A DNA stretch of 64,000 nt, taken from the NCBI RefSeq assembly GCF_000156355.1, contig NZ_GG657897.1:40659-104658 (forward strand). Reading direction: 5' to 3'. The notes below the pieces were generated by a model, which was not told the origin of the DNA, made no database searches, and saw nothing but the letters and a program-made list of their open reading frames with translations. Of this stretch, positions 1 through 11,792 are shown in pieces. Numbering within the stretch: position 1 is the stretch's first letter; every line of letters begins with the position of its first letter. The translations under genes and the position numbers were made by a program. This DNA comes from Methylophaga thiooxydans DMS010 (lineage in GTDB: Bacteria > Pseudomonadota > Gammaproteobacteria > Nitrosococcales > Methylophagaceae).

Positions 1-2
1 AA

Positions 3-851
3 ATGACGCCTGATGAGTACTGCAAAGACAAAGCGGCAAAAAGTGGCTCAAGCTTTTATTACAGCTTTATGTTTTTGCCGCCCCAAAAGCGCCAGGCCAT
101 TACCGCATTGTATGCCTTTTGTCGTGAAGTTGATGATGCCGTTGACGAAATAGCGGATCCCGATGTTGCCGCTAAAACCCTAGCTTGGTGGCGAACAGAA
201 ATCGAACAAACCTTTAATGGCTCACCGACACACCCTGTTGGTAAGTCGTTAAAAACAGCACTGGAACATTTTGAGCTTCATCAAGAGTACTTTTTGGAAA
301 TCATTGATGGCATGGAAATGGATCTGCAGCAACACCGTTATCCGGCCTTCAAACACCTGGCTTTATACTGCCATCGCGTCGCCAGTGTCGTGGGCTTACT
401 CGCCGCCGAAATTTTTGGTTACCAGAACCGAAAGACACTGAAATACGCTGAAAAGCTAGGATTGGCCTTTCAGATGACTAACATCATTCGTGATGTGCGC
501 GAAGATGCGGAGCGAGGTCGTGTCTACTTGCCTCAAGAAGATCTTGATCGCTTTCATGTCGACGTAGATGACATTCTTGCCTTAAAACAAACACCAGCAT
601 TAACGGCTTTATTACAGTTTGAAACTGAGCGTGCACGTCACTTTTACCAGGAAGCCAAAGCCGCCTTGCCGGCTGAAGATCGTTTCAATCAACGTACCGG
701 CCTGATTATGTCTGCCATCTATGAAGCGACACTGGATGAATTAGAAAAAGAAGGGTTCCAGGTCATGCAGCATCGGATATCCTTAACACCACTCAGAAAA
801 CTCTGGCTAGCCTGGCGCACAGCACGAAAAGAGAAAAAACACGCTCCATGA
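3..851 (+). CDS. hpnD: Presqualene diphosphate synthase HpnD
   Basis: A 282-residue all-helical squalene/phytoene synthase. HpnD condenses two farnesyl diphosphates to presqualene diphosphate, the first step of the HpnCDE route to squalene. Both Asp-rich motifs that hold the Mg-diphosphate are visible: DDAVD at residues 44-48 and RDVREDAE at 163-170. The N-terminus (MTPDEYC, then SGSSFYYSF) is the usual HpnD start, so the gene is probably complete although it begins at the window edge. It overlaps hpnE by an ATGA, so the two are translationally coupled. hpnC would be expected just upstream, outside the window. Squalene could feed hopanoids or C30 carotenoids; no cyclase is visible here to decide between them. 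Confidence 0.93.
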   Translation: MTPDEYCKDKAAKSGSSFYYSFMFLPPQKRQAITALYAFCREVDDAVDEIADPDVAAKTLAWWRTEIEQTFNGSPTHPVGKSLKTALEHFELHQEYFLEIIDGMEMDLQQHRYPAFKHLALYCHRVASVVGLLAAEIFGYQNRKTLKYAEKLGLAFQMTNIIRDVREDAERGRVYLPQEDLDRFHVDVDDILALKQTPALTALLQFETERARHFYQEAKAALPAEDRFNQRTGLIMSAIYEATLDELEKEGFQVMQHRISLTPLRKLWLAWRTARKEKKHAP

Positions 852-2137
852 CGACGCTAGTCGTAGGTGGCGGCTGGAGTGGCTTAGCGACAGCCGTTCG
901 GCTCACACAACAAGGCGAAACCGTTCACTTGCTTGAAGCTGCTAAGCAACTAGGTGGTCGCGCCCGTAATGTCGCATGGCAAGATTTGACGATCGATAAT
1001 GGCCAACATTTGTTAATCGGCGCCTATCAACACACTCTCGCTATTTTAAATACTGTCGGCGCCAAAGAATCTGATTTATTCCAACGTCAGCCGCTTAACA
1101 TAGCGATTCACCATCCGCATTACCCCACACTTCAAATCAATGCAGGTGAAACCTTGCCATGGCCAGCGAGTGTCGCCTGGCGTCTATGGAAAGACAATGG
1201 CTTTGCCGTTTTCTTACAGGTTTCACGCTTATTAGTTGCCAGTCAGCGCATGAAAGCAACGTCTTCTGATCTCACAGTCAAAGTATGGCTGACACAGCAC
1301 AAGCAATCGCTACGGTTAATTGAGCAACTATGGGAACCTCTGTGTTTAGCCATGCTTAACACGCCTATTGACTGCGCATCGGCTAAAATCTTTTCAAGTG
1401 TATTGGTAGACACATTTAAAACACGCCAAAACACTGATTTGTTGATACCTACTTCAGCCCTCGGTGATTGTTTTCCTCGTCATGCAGCGGCCTATATTCA
1501 GCGTCATGGCGGCAAAATTAGTCTACAAGCACGTGTTAAGCGGCTAAAAATAGAAAACAATGCGATTCAGGGCGTTTTCATGGACGATAACACGTTCATC
1601 AAAGCCGATAAGCTGGTGATTGCAACCAGCCCAACTAATAGCAAAGCTTTACTGAGCCCATATCTCGACTTTGCAGAGCCCGGTAGCTATCCCATTGCAA
1701 CCATCTATCTGCAGTATCCTTCAGCAATCACTCTGCCTGAAACCATCATCGGCATGTCGGGCATCAGCAGTCAGTGGTTGTTTGATCGTCAAGATCTAAA
1801 ACCAGGACTCGTCGCTGTGGTCATCAGTGGGCCCGGTGAGCATGAGCGCCTTGAAAAACCAGCGCTAGTCGAACGGGTCGCGCAAGAACTCAAGCAATTT
1901 CTGCCTCAGTTACCTGCCATGCCCAAAGAGAGCTTGGTAATACGGGAAAAACGGGCAACTTTTGCCTGTAACGTTGACATTGAACGTCAAAGGCCCAACA
2001 ATCGCACTGAGATTACCGGCTTGTGGCTGGCAGGCGACTATATCGCAAATGGTTATCCAGCAACTTTGGAAGGTGCCATCATTAATGGCGTTGAAACTGC
2101 GAGGCAGTTAATAGATCACCAGCATATCAGTCGCTAA
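848..2137 (+). CDS. hpnE: Hydroxysqualene dehydroxylase HpnE
   Basis: A 429-residue FAD-dependent amine-oxidase-fold protein. The dinucleotide-binding GGGWSG lies at residues 7-12, followed by the acidic end of the second strand and the GGRAR flavin motif. A C-terminal FAD-contact segment (WLAGDY, then YPATLEGAI) is also present. HpnE reduces hydroxysqualene to squalene, completing the pathway begun by HpnD. The four-base overlap with hpnD supports a joint operon. Distant homologues include phytoene desaturases, but the pairing with HpnD makes the squalene role the best call. Confidence 0.92.
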   Translation: MTTLVVGGGWSGLATAVRLTQQGETVHLLEAAKQLGGRARNVAWQDLTIDNGQHLLIGAYQHTLAILNTVGAKESDLFQRQPLNIAIHHPHYPTLQINAGETLPWPASVAWRLWKDNGFAVFLQVSRLLVASQRMKATSSDLTVKVWLTQHKQSLRLIEQLWEPLCLAMLNTPIDCASAKIFSSVLVDTFKTRQNTDLLIPTSALGDCFPRHAAAYIQRHGGKISLQARVKRLKIENNAIQGVFMDDNTFIKADKLVIATSPTNSKALLSPYLDFAEPGSYPIATIYLQYPSAITLPETIIGMSGISSQWLFDRQDLKPGLVAVVISGPGEHERLEKPALVERVAQELKQFLPQLPAMPKESLVIREKRATFACNVDIERQRPNNRTEITGLWLAGDYIANGYPATLEGAIINGVETARQLIDHQHISR

Positions 2138-2194
2138 GCTTGTAATCGCTTGCTATACTCTAAATCTTTGCTTTTATAACAATAAGGGAATGTC

Positions 2195-2545
2195 ATGTTG
2201 AACCATATTCGTTTGATGTTTATCGCTTTTTTCATGGGTCTGTTTCTAGTTGCCTGTGGCGACGATAACAGCACTCAAGACACTGCTGAAGAAGCTGCAC
2301 CAATGGCTTCTGAAGAAATGGCACCTGCAGCTGAAGAGCCTGCTGTTGCTGAAGAAACAAGCTCTATTGATGGCATGACAGAAGAAGAAGCTGTTGCTAA
2401 ATGGGGTGAACCTGATGTTACTCAAACGCGTACTATTGATGCGTTGACCATTACTCACCATGAATGGCATGGCGAAGATGGTATTACATCTGTGCAATTC
2501 CATAATGGCGTTGCCAAATTCAGCCAGAATATTCCGGCTAAATAA
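2195..2545 (+). CDS. Small lipoprotein of unknown function
   Basis: A 116-residue protein with a lipoprotein signal: a hydrophobic N-terminus and the lipobox LVAC with Cys21. After the Cys comes a low-complexity acidic linker of about 40 residues rich in Glu, Ala and Pro. A small C-terminal domain of about 55 residues begins near DGMTEEEAVAKWGEPD. The 'EEEAVAKWGEP' phrase resembles small BamE/SmpA-like domains, but the match is too weak for a family call. AAGGGAA precedes the ATG. It lies between hpnE and an SDR gene with no obvious functional tie. Confidence 0.75.
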   Translation: MLNHIRLMFIAFFMGLFLVACGDDNSTQDTAEEAAPMASEEMAPAAEEPAVAEETSSIDGMTEEEAVAKWGEPDVTQTRTIDALTITHHEWHGEDGITSVQFHNGVAKFSQNIPAK

Positions 2546-2550
2546 GCTTG

Positions 2551-3264
2551 ATGCAACACCCCGCTGAGGGCGGTCTACTCAACGATCGAATCATTCTTAT
2601 CACCGGTGCCGCTCGCGGCATCGGTGCCTCAGTAGCCAGATCCTGTGCCGCAAACGGTGCAACAGTTATTCTGTTAGACAAACAGATAAAACTGCTGGAG
2701 ACGGTCTATGATCAAATCGAACAAGCCGGTAACCCTACTCCTGCTATATATCCACTCGACCTCAAAGGTGCCAGTGAGCCTGACTATCAACAGTTAGCCA
2801 CGACCATTACCGATAACTTTGGTCGTCTAGATGCTGTCGTTCACTGTGCCGCTACTTTAGGGCAACTTGCTCCTGTTGAACATCAGGACACCAAGACATG
2901 GCTGGAGACGTTGCATATCAACCTCACTGCTGCCGTTTTGTTAAGCAAAGCCTGTTTGCCTCTTTTAAAGCAACAGCAAAGCAGCCAACTCATTTTCACA
3001 ACTGATACTCACAGCCATACCGCCTATTGGGGCGCTTATGGCATTAGTAAGGCTGCCATTGAGGCTTTTGCGGCTCAACTTCGAGATGAACTTGAAGCGC
3101 AAGGTCGTGTAGCCGTCCACTGTGTTAACCCGGGCACTGTCAAAACAGAATTATTTGCTCGCGCCTTTCCTGCTACGGATCCAAGCGCATTACCGGAAGC
3201 CGATGATATCGCACCGCAATACCTAGCTTTGTTATGTGAATCCGATCACAGACAAACCACCTAA
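2551..3264 (+). CDS. Short-chain dehydrogenase (YciK-like SDR)
   Basis: A classical SDR of 237 residues. It has the Rossmann cofactor motif TGAARGIG near the N-terminus, an NAG-equivalent 'HCAATLG' segment and the active-site Y-x-x-x-K as YGISK. It most resembles the YciK family of oxidoreductases of unknown substrate. I chose the ATG at 2551; a TTG three bases upstream also reads in frame. It starts five bases after the lipoprotein stop, so the two are probably co-transcribed. Confidence 0.85.
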   Translation: MQHPAEGGLLNDRIILITGAARGIGASVARSCAANGATVILLDKQIKLLETVYDQIEQAGNPTPAIYPLDLKGASEPDYQQLATTITDNFGRLDAVVHCAATLGQLAPVEHQDTKTWLETLHINLTAAVLLSKACLPLLKQQQSSQLIFTTDTHSHTAYWGAYGISKAAIEAFAAQLRDELEAQGRVAVHCVNPGTVKTELFARAFPATDPSALPEADDIAPQYLALLCESDHRQTT

Positions 3265-3279
3265 AGCTTGATCTCAGAC

Positions 3280-3299
3280 ACTGTCAAATCCATGACAGT
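3280..3299. repeat. 7-bp inverted repeat after the SDR gene
   Basis: ACTGTCA, a six-base loop and TGACAGT form a perfect stem 15 bases after the SDR stop. There is no immediate T-run (the next Ts are 15-20 bases on), so it may be a weak terminator or an operator for the diguanylate cyclase that follows. Confidence 0.4.
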
Positions 3300-3387
3300 C
3301 ACATCTATTCTATTGTTTTTATTTAGCTTAATGTAATTGGCACATTTTTAGCAGGTTAATTGTCATACTTGTTAAGGATGTGCACAA

Positions 3388-4320
3388 ATGGAACATCAGT
3401 TACATAGTGGTACGGCGAAACTAACCCTGGTCGAGGGAGGCCGCCACACAGAAATAAATTATGGCAAAGCCAATAGCAAAGCTACCGCTAATGTATTTGC
3501 ACGCTTGCCCAGTATTCTCCAAACGACATTGATGCTGGAAGAGTTGCTCGGATTATTTCAGGAACAAACACAGCCAATCCTGGCTTTTGATAGCTTTCAT
3601 TTTCTACATCAAGGTGTTTATCAGGTTGACAGTGACACCGCGCATCATCACCGCTGTCATTACAAACTGGAAATGAATGGTACCTATTTAGGGGATCTGA
3701 CACTAACCCGTAGGCACAAATTCAGCGACAGTGATATTAAACTGCTTGAAGACTTGCTTTGCCTGCTGGTCTACCCCATCCGTAACTGCCTGCTGTATCG
3801 TCAGGCGCTGTCTTCAGCATTGAAAGACAATCTGACGGGCCTAGGCAATCGAAGTGCATATGAAACAAATCTTACTCGAGAAATTGATATCGCACGACGT
3901 CATCAAACACCATTGTCATTGCTTGTGATGGATATTGATAACTTCAAAAACATCAATGATAGCTATGGCCACAACAGTGGTGATCGTGCTTTGAAAGTAG
4001 TGGCAGATACGGTGGTTCAGGCATTACGCCTCAGTGATGCTTGTTATCGCTTTGGCGGCGAAGAATTTACCATCTTGTTAGGTAATACGGATATTAAAGC
4101 AGCACGCCTTGTTGCTGAACGAATTCGCATCGCGGTATCTCAAATACTTTGTAACGATGGCAAGCAGAACTTCAGTTTCACTGCCAGTCTGGGCATCGCA
4201 CAACTGCATCAGAGAGAGCAGGGTTATCATCTATTTGAACGCGCTGATATGGCCTTATATCAGGCCAAACAGACAGGCCGTAACCTGACTGTCTGTGCGC
4301 CATCACCTGCTCAGGTTTAG
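3388..4320 (+). CDS. Diguanylate cyclase (GGDEF protein)
   Basis: A 310-residue soluble protein that should make cyclic di-GMP from two GTP. The C-terminal GGDEF domain has the active signature GGEEF at residues 223-227. The product-inhibition I-site RxxD is present as RLSD five residues upstream of the signature, so feedback inhibition is likely. The N-terminal ~140 residues form a separate domain, possibly GAF-like, with no transmembrane segment, suggesting a cytosolic input. The ATG is preceded by AAGGATG. It converges on rluB with only five bases between stop codons and has no terminator of its own that I can see. Confidence 0.9.
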   Translation: MEHQLHSGTAKLTLVEGGRHTEINYGKANSKATANVFARLPSILQTTLMLEELLGLFQEQTQPILAFDSFHFLHQGVYQVDSDTAHHHRCHYKLEMNGTYLGDLTLTRRHKFSDSDIKLLEDLLCLLVYPIRNCLLYRQALSSALKDNLTGLGNRSAYETNLTREIDIARRHQTPLSLLVMDIDNFKNINDSYGHNSGDRALKVVADTVVQALRLSDACYRFGGEEFTILLGNTDIKAARLVAERIRIAVSQILCNDGKQNFSFTASLGIAQLHQREQGYHLFERADMALYQAKQTGRNLTVCAPSPAQV

Positions 4321-4325
4321 AATAT

Positions 4326-5207
4326 TTAACGCCCGCGAATTCGCGGTGAACGTTTCCCAGTCGCTTTATCCTGAGTTTGTTTTTTGCCACGGTAAGGTGA
4401 CTCTTTTTTAGCAGTTGCCTGATTTCTGACCGGTTTCTGCTGACGTTTGCCGGTTTTTTCCGTTTGTTGCGGCTTCATTCCCGCTTGTTCATACAAATGT
4501 TCTAGATCGGCACCTTCGACCTTGGTCCAATGGCCCATGCGCAGATTGTTTGGAATAATAATCGGCCCATAACGCACACGCATCAAACGACTAACCTGTA
4601 CGCCCTGACTTTCCCACAAGCGTCTCACTTCGCGGTTACGGCCTTCCTGAATCACCACGTGATACCAGTGATTAGCGCCTTCACCACCTGATTCTTGAAT
4701 ATCAGCAAAATGGGCTTCACCATCTTCCAACATTACGCCATCGCGTAAATTTTGCATGATTTCAGGGGTTACCTCACCCAACACGCGAACAGCATACTCC
4801 CGATCCATTTCATTGGATGGGTGCATCAGGCGGTTCGCCAGTTCACCATCGGTCGTCAATATAATCAAACCGCTGGTGTTTAAATCAAGCCGTCCGACAC
4901 TGACCCAGCGACCTTGCTCTGGTGTTGGTAACGCTTGAAAAATAGTACGACGCCCTTCGGGGTCGCTACGTGTACACACTTCACCCACGGGTTTGTTATA
5001 CAAAATAACTTGTTGTGGTTGCTGCCACAGACGCTTCGGAGACAACAGCTTGTTGTCTAGTTTTAGTCTGTCACCTTCACTGATTTGATCGCCCAGCGTT
5101 GCCGTTTCGCCATTACAGCTAACTTTGCCTTCTTTGATCCAGGTTTCAACCTGACGTCTGGAGCCATAACCAGCTCGTGCCAGTACTTTTTGAATTCGTT
5201 CAGCCAT
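4326..5207 (-). CDS. rluB: 23S rRNA pseudouridine(2605) synthase RluB
   Basis: A 293-residue RsuA-family pseudouridine synthase. An N-terminal S4 RNA-binding domain (from MAERIQKVLARAGYGSRR) is followed by the catalytic domain with GRLDLNTSGL, whose Asp108 is the catalytic aspartate. A Lys/Arg/Gln-rich tail of about 45 residues ends the protein, as is common in RluB. It modifies U2605 of 23S rRNA in the peptidyl-transferase region. RluE or RsuA are possible alternatives, but the basic tail and overall length favour RluB. Confidence 0.88.
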   Translation of the reverse strand: MAERIQKVLARAGYGSRRQVETWIKEGKVSCNGETATLGDQISEGDRLKLDNKLLSPKRLWQQPQQVILYNKPVGEVCTRSDPEGRRTIFQALPTPEQGRWVSVGRLDLNTSGLIILTTDGELANRLMHPSNEMDREYAVRVLGEVTPEIMQNLRDGVMLEDGEAHFADIQESGGEGANHWYHVVIQEGRNREVRRLWESQGVQVSRLMRVRYGPIIIPNNLRMGHWTKVEGADLEHLYEQAGMKPQQTEKTGKRQQKPVRNQATAKKESPYRGKKQTQDKATGKRSPRIRGR

Positions 5208-5225
5208 AACTAATTTGAGTGACCT

Positions 5226-6443
5226 TTATTTATAATTCAGACCCATAGCGGTTCTGACTTCTACTAGCGTTTCTTGTGCTACTTCACGTGCGGCAGCAGT
5301 ACCATCATCAATGATACGACGAACATCTTCTGGATGCTGACTGAAATCATTGGCGCGCTCACGAATGGGTTTCAGTTCTGCAGTAACCGCATCAATAAGT
5401 GGCCCTTTACAGTCCAAACAGCCAATACCAGCACTGCGGCAACCCTCTTGCACCCATTGTTTTTGATCTTCAGTGGCATAGACTTCATGCAACTGCCAAA
5501 CAGGACAACGGTCTGGATCACCCGGATCACTTCGACGAACGCGATTGGTATCGGTTGGCATGCGTTTAATTTTTTCTGCCAGTGAGTCTTCCGGCTCACG
5601 AATAGAAATCGTATTGCCATAGGATTTCGACATCTTTTGACCATCTAAGCCCGGCATCTTAGAAGCGGGAGTTAATAACGCTTTCGGTTCTGGCAAAATG
5701 ACTTTACCGGCGCCTTCCAAGTAGCCAAACAAACGCTCCATATCACCGAGCGCAAGGTTCTGCTGGTTTTTCAGCAGCTCTCGTGCTGTGGCCAGCGCTT
5801 CGCTGTCGCCTTGTTCCTGATAGGCTTTACGCAAATTATTATATAACTTGGCATTTTTCTTACCCATCTTTTTAGTCGCAGCTTCAGCTTTTTCTTCGAA
5901 GTCTTTTTCACGCCCGTATAAATGGTTAAAGCGTCTTGCCACTTCACGCGTTAATTCAACGTGCGCGACCTGATCTTCGCCAACCGGCACCTGACCGGCA
6001 CGGTAAATCAGGATATCGGCACTTTGCAGCAAGGGATAACCCAAAAAGCCGTATGTCGATAAATCTTTTTCTTTCAGTTTTTCCTGTTGATCCTTGTAGG
6101 TAGGAACACGTTCCAGCCAAGACAAAGGCGTCATCATCGATAGCAACAAGTGAAGCTCAGCATGCTCAGGTACTTTTGATTGCAGAAACAGTGATGCCGC
6201 CGAGGGTTCAATACCTGCCGCCAGCCAATCAATCACCATCTCCCATACACTGTCTTCAATCACACCACTATCTTCATAATGTGTGGTCAATGCATGCCAA
6301 TCTGCCACAAAAAAGAAGCAGTCAAATTCATGCTGTAATTTGATCCAGTTTTTCAGTACACCGTGATAGTGGCCCAGATGCAATTGTCCGGTGGGACGCA
6401 TGCCTGAAACAATTCGACGGGACTGTAAAGCGACTGTATCCAA
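5226..6443 (-). CDS. trpS: Tryptophanyl-tRNA synthetase
   Basis: A 405-residue class Ic aminoacyl-tRNA synthetase that charges tRNA-Trp. The HIGH-equivalent is HLGH at residues 22-25 and KMSKS lies at 270-274. It is about 70 residues longer than the E. coli enzyme (334) because of a charged helical insertion around residues 183-250 (DFEEKAEAATKK and onward) before the KMSKS loop. This insertion occurs in a subset of gammaproteobacterial TrpS proteins. The gene is 18 bases upstream of rluB on the same strand. Confidence 0.93.
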   Translation of the reverse strand: MDTVALQSRRIVSGMRPTGQLHLGHYHGVLKNWIKLQHEFDCFFFVADWHALTTHYEDSGVIEDSVWEMVIDWLAAGIEPSAASLFLQSKVPEHAELHLLLSMMTPLSWLERVPTYKDQQEKLKEKDLSTYGFLGYPLLQSADILIYRAGQVPVGEDQVAHVELTREVARRFNHLYGREKDFEEKAEAATKKMGKKNAKLYNNLRKAYQEQGDSEALATARELLKNQQNLALGDMERLFGYLEGAGKVILPEPKALLTPASKMPGLDGQKMSKSYGNTISIREPEDSLAEKIKRMPTDTNRVRRSDPGDPDRCPVWQLHEVYATEDQKQWVQEGCRSAGIGCLDCKGPLIDAVTAELKPIRERANDFSQHPEDVRRIIDDGTAAAREVAQETLVEVRTAMGLNYK

Positions 6444-6473
6444 AGTGTTCTCCTGATATTGCCTTAACCAGCG

Positions 6474-8718
<2,245 letters not shown>

Positions 8719-8722
<4 letters not shown>

Positions 8723-9093
8723 AACTGCCTTCCTATTCCTAAACCAACCCAGGTTGCTAACAAACAACAGGTGATACTCATGAACACATTAATCAGCGCT
8801 TTCGCCCAGTCGCCACTCTCAAGTAACGCTAATGTTTCGAACGAAAATGATGAAAAAGTTGTAAACGCACCTAAGACCCCAAATAGCAGGCCTGATCTCA
8901 ATTCAATGGAGCTGATTTGTCGCTCAACCAACATGATGAATAAAAAGCCCATCAGAAGCGAACCAAGCACGTTAACAGTTAATGTGCCATAGGGAAAGTC
9001 TCTGCCTAGCAGGCGATGAACGTTAGTAGAAACAATAAACCTAAGCGTTGCACCGACTGCACCGCCAATCGCGATTGCTAATAGTTGATTCAC
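8719..9093 (-). CDS. crcB: Fluoride channel CrcB/FluC
   Basis: A 124-residue four-helix membrane protein that forms a dual-topology dimeric fluoride exporter. The family motifs are all visible: GGAVGATLRF near the N-terminus, GTLTVNVLGS in helix 2, and the pore motif GAFTTFSSFSFE. It is co-transcribed with the DUF190 gene that follows. I looked for a fluoride riboswitch in the leader (9094-9165) and did not find one. Confidence 0.93.
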
Positions 9094-9165
9094 GCACCAA
9101 ACCCCATAGCTAAAAGCGATAGTTTACCGCATTCAGGCATTTTGCTCGCAACTGATTGGTTTATG

Positions 9166-9191
9166 ACAAAAAAGCAGACAAGTTCTGTCTG
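9166..9191 (-). terminator. Terminator after fba
   Basis: On the minus strand CAGACA, a five-base loop and TGTCTG are followed by CTTTTTTG. It lies about 30 bases beyond the fba stop and ends the central-carbon gene block before crcB. Confidence 0.75.
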
Positions 9192-9222
9192 ATTAAAACG
9201 TCTGTTTGCTTGCTGATACCAG

Positions 9223-10284
9223 CTACGGCTTTAATTCACCTTTGGCATAGCGCTCGACCATTTTACCTAATGAAATAGGCTTTATTTTACTAGCATGGCC
9301 CGCACTGCCAAATGCCTCATATCGCGCCTGACAAATTGCTTGCATTGCCGCTGTTGACGCTTTGAGGAACTTACGTGGATCGAAAATGGTTTTGTTGGCC
9401 TCATCCATCATAAATTGCCGAACGGCACCCGTTGATGCCATACGCAGATCGGTATCAATATTCACCTTGCGCACACCATACTTGATCCCTTCCACAATTT
9501 CTTCAACGGGCACGCCGTAGGTCTGACCAATATCACCGCCATGGGTATTAATAATTTTTAACCAGTCCTGTGGTACAGAACTGGAACCATGCATGACAAA
9601 ATGGGTACCGGGTAACTTCTGCTGTAATGTTTTTAAGTGACTAATCGCTAAGACATCACCTGTTGGTGGCTGACTGAACTTGTAAGCACCGTGACTGGTT
9701 CCAATCGCTACTGCTAAGGCATCAACTTCAGTCAGTTTTACAAACTCTACGGCTTCATCAGGATCGGTCAGCAATTGACTGTGATCTAATGACTCTTCTG
9801 CACCATGGCCATCTTCTTCGCCCATCATGCCGGTTTCTAATGAGCCTAAACAGCCCAACTCTCCCTCTACCGACACGCCACAGGCATGCGCCATATCAAC
9901 AACCGTGCGCGTCACCTTAACGTTATAGTCAAACTCAGAAGGCGTTTTCATATCTTCCAGCAGGGAGCCGTCCATCATCACTGAACTAAAACCTGATTGG
10001 ATGGACCGTGCACAGATATGCGGTGCCGCACCATGATCCTGATGCATTACCACAGGAATATTAGGATACTGCTCGACAGCCGCCTGAATAAGGTGTCTGA
10101 GAAATGGCTCACCAGCATAAGCACGTGCACCCACACTGCCTTGCATAATAACCGGACTATCGACAGCCGCTGCAGCTTGCATGATCGCGTGCACTTGTTC
10201 CATGTTACTGACATTGAACGCCGGAATACCAAATTCATGTTCAGCCGCATAATCCAACAATTGACGCAATGAAACGAGAGCCAT
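9223..10284 (-). CDS. fba: Class II fructose-bisphosphate aldolase
   Basis: A 353-residue class IIB, zinc-dependent aldolase (CbbA type) that interconverts fructose 1,6-bisphosphate with dihydroxyacetone phosphate and glyceraldehyde 3-phosphate. The metal-site region MHQDHG is present, as are the later HGSSSVP and the NIDTDLR phosphate loop. It is last in the tkt-gap-pgk-pyk-fba block. In a methylotroph it can serve the cleavage phase of the ribulose-monophosphate pathway as well as gluconeogenesis. The start is an ATG behind a strong GGAGGAG. Confidence 0.95.
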   Translation of the reverse strand: MALVSLRQLLDYAAEHEFGIPAFNVSNMEQVHAIMQAAAAVDSPVIMQGSVGARAYAGEPFLRHLIQAAVEQYPNIPVVMHQDHGAAPHICARSIQSGFSSVMMDGSLLEDMKTPSEFDYNVKVTRTVVDMAHACGVSVEGELGCLGSLETGMMGEEDGHGAEESLDHSQLLTDPDEAVEFVKLTEVDALAVAIGTSHGAYKFSQPPTGDVLAISHLKTLQQKLPGTHFVMHGSSSVPQDWLKIINTHGGDIGQTYGVPVEEIVEGIKYGVRKVNIDTDLRMASTGAVRQFMMDEANKTIFDPRKFLKASTAAMQAICQARYEAFGSAGHASKIKPISLGKMVERYAKGELKP

Positions 10285-10323
10285 AACTCCTCCCCTAGTT
10301 ATAAAACGGCGACTATTCGCAGC

Positions 10324-11778
10324 TTAGTTTATTTGCTGAGGTTCTATCATCGACCCCACCTGAACCAATTTGAGTGCATTGGTACTGCCTGCGACCTCTA
10401 AGTCACCTTTGGTAATGATTACTATATCACCCTTACTCACCACACCGCGGCGTTCTAACTCATCGATCATAGCTCGATTCAAGGTCGCATGATCATCATG
10501 CGGGCGTGGAAAAAGGATAGGATAAACCCCACGGTACAACGTCACTCGCCTGGCAGTATGGGTATGTGGTGTCATCGCAAAAATGGGGATACCAGAACTG
10601 ATACGAGACATCCACAAGGTCGTTGCTCCCGACTCTGTTAATGCAGCAATGGCCTTAACATTCAGATGATTTGCCAGATACATCGCCCCCATGGCAATGG
10701 CTTCATCCATCAACTCAAAATGCGAATCGATACGGTGACGCGAGACACGGATCTCACGTTCCTGCTCGGCTTGTAAACAAATTCGATGCACGGCAGCAAT
10801 TGTTTTGATCGGGTTTTTACCCACAGCCGTCTCACCTGAGAGCATGACTGCGTCCGTCCCATCTAATACGGCATTTGCTACATCAAATACTTCGGCACGG
10901 GTAGGAATGGGATTGTGAATCATCGATTCCATCATCTGCGTAGCAGTAATCGTGATACGGTTCATTCGCCGCGCCATACTGATAATACGTTTCTGGATCG
11001 GTGGTAACGCCGCATCACCCATTTCTACACCCAGATCCCCACGCGCCACCATAATGGCATCGGCAGCGGTGATGATTTCCTCAATTGCATCTACCGCTTC
11101 GGCGCGTTCAATTTTAGCCACTATCGCAGCATGTCCACCGGCTTCCTGCAAAAGTCTTCTGGCTTCGTGAATATCATCCGCTGAACGAGGAAACGACACC
11201 GCAAGATAATCGGCTTCCATTTTTGCCGCGGTAATAATGTCTTGTTTATCTTTATCCGTTAATGCCGCAGCAGAGAGACCGCCACCTTGACGGTTGATTC
11301 CTTTGTTATTGGACAACTCACCGCCAAACACTACTTGAGTCGTTATCCGTGAGCCTTCAACCTTGTCTACCATCAAGACAATACGACCATCATCCAGAAG
11401 CAAAGTATCACCCGCAGCGACATCCTCAGGTAGCGCTTTGTAATCAATACCGACTTGTTGTTGATCACCGGCGTTAGTATCAAGATTAGCATCGAGGGTG
11501 AAATAATCACTCTCGGTTAAGTTAACTTTGTCATCTTTGAACCGTGCGATGCGGATTTTGGGGCCCTGCAAATCCGCTAGGATGCCAACCGGTTTGTTAC
11601 AGACTTTGGCTCGCTCACGTACTAGGTTGGCAAGGCCGATATGAGCACTGGGATCACCATGGGAGAAGTTCAGTCTCACCACATTCATGCCTGCCTCAAA
11701 CATGGCATCCAACACAGCGGGACTTTGAGTGGCTGGCCCCAGAGTCGCAAGAATTTTTGTTCGTCTAATGGCCGTCAC
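10324..11778 (-). CDS. pyk: Pyruvate kinase
   Basis: A 484-residue enzyme transferring phosphate from phosphoenolpyruvate to ADP. The N-terminus (TKILATLGPAT), the active-site strand KIERAEAVDAI, the metal motif MVARGDLGVE and the signature ITATQMMESM are all present. The C-terminal allosteric domain is complete, so the protein is the full tetrameric type. It starts at a GTG with AGGAG upstream. Fifteen bases separate it from pgk, consistent with one operon. Confidence 0.95.
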   Translation of the reverse strand: MTAIRRTKILATLGPATQSPAVLDAMFEAGMNVVRLNFSHGDPSAHIGLANLVRERAKVCNKPVGILADLQGPKIRIARFKDDKVNLTESDYFTLDANLDTNAGDQQQVGIDYKALPEDVAAGDTLLLDDGRIVLMVDKVEGSRITTQVVFGGELSNNKGINRQGGGLSAAALTDKDKQDIITAAKMEADYLAVSFPRSADDIHEARRLLQEAGGHAAIVAKIERAEAVDAIEEIITAADAIMVARGDLGVEMGDAALPPIQKRIISMARRMNRITITATQMMESMIHNPIPTRAEVFDVANAVLDGTDAVMLSGETAVGKNPIKTIAAVHRICLQAEQEREIRVSRHRIDSHFELMDEAIAMGAMYLANHLNVKAIAALTESGATTLWMSRISSGIPIFAMTPHTHTARRVTLYRGVYPILFPRPHDDHATLNRAMIDELERRGVVSKGDIVIITKGDLEVAGSTNALKLVQVGSMIEPQQIN

Positions 11779-11792
11779 TATGAACTCCTTGT

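Noticed and set aside
9094..9165. Possible fluoride riboswitch upstream of crcB
   Set aside because: I could not find the conserved core or its pseudoknot in this leader.
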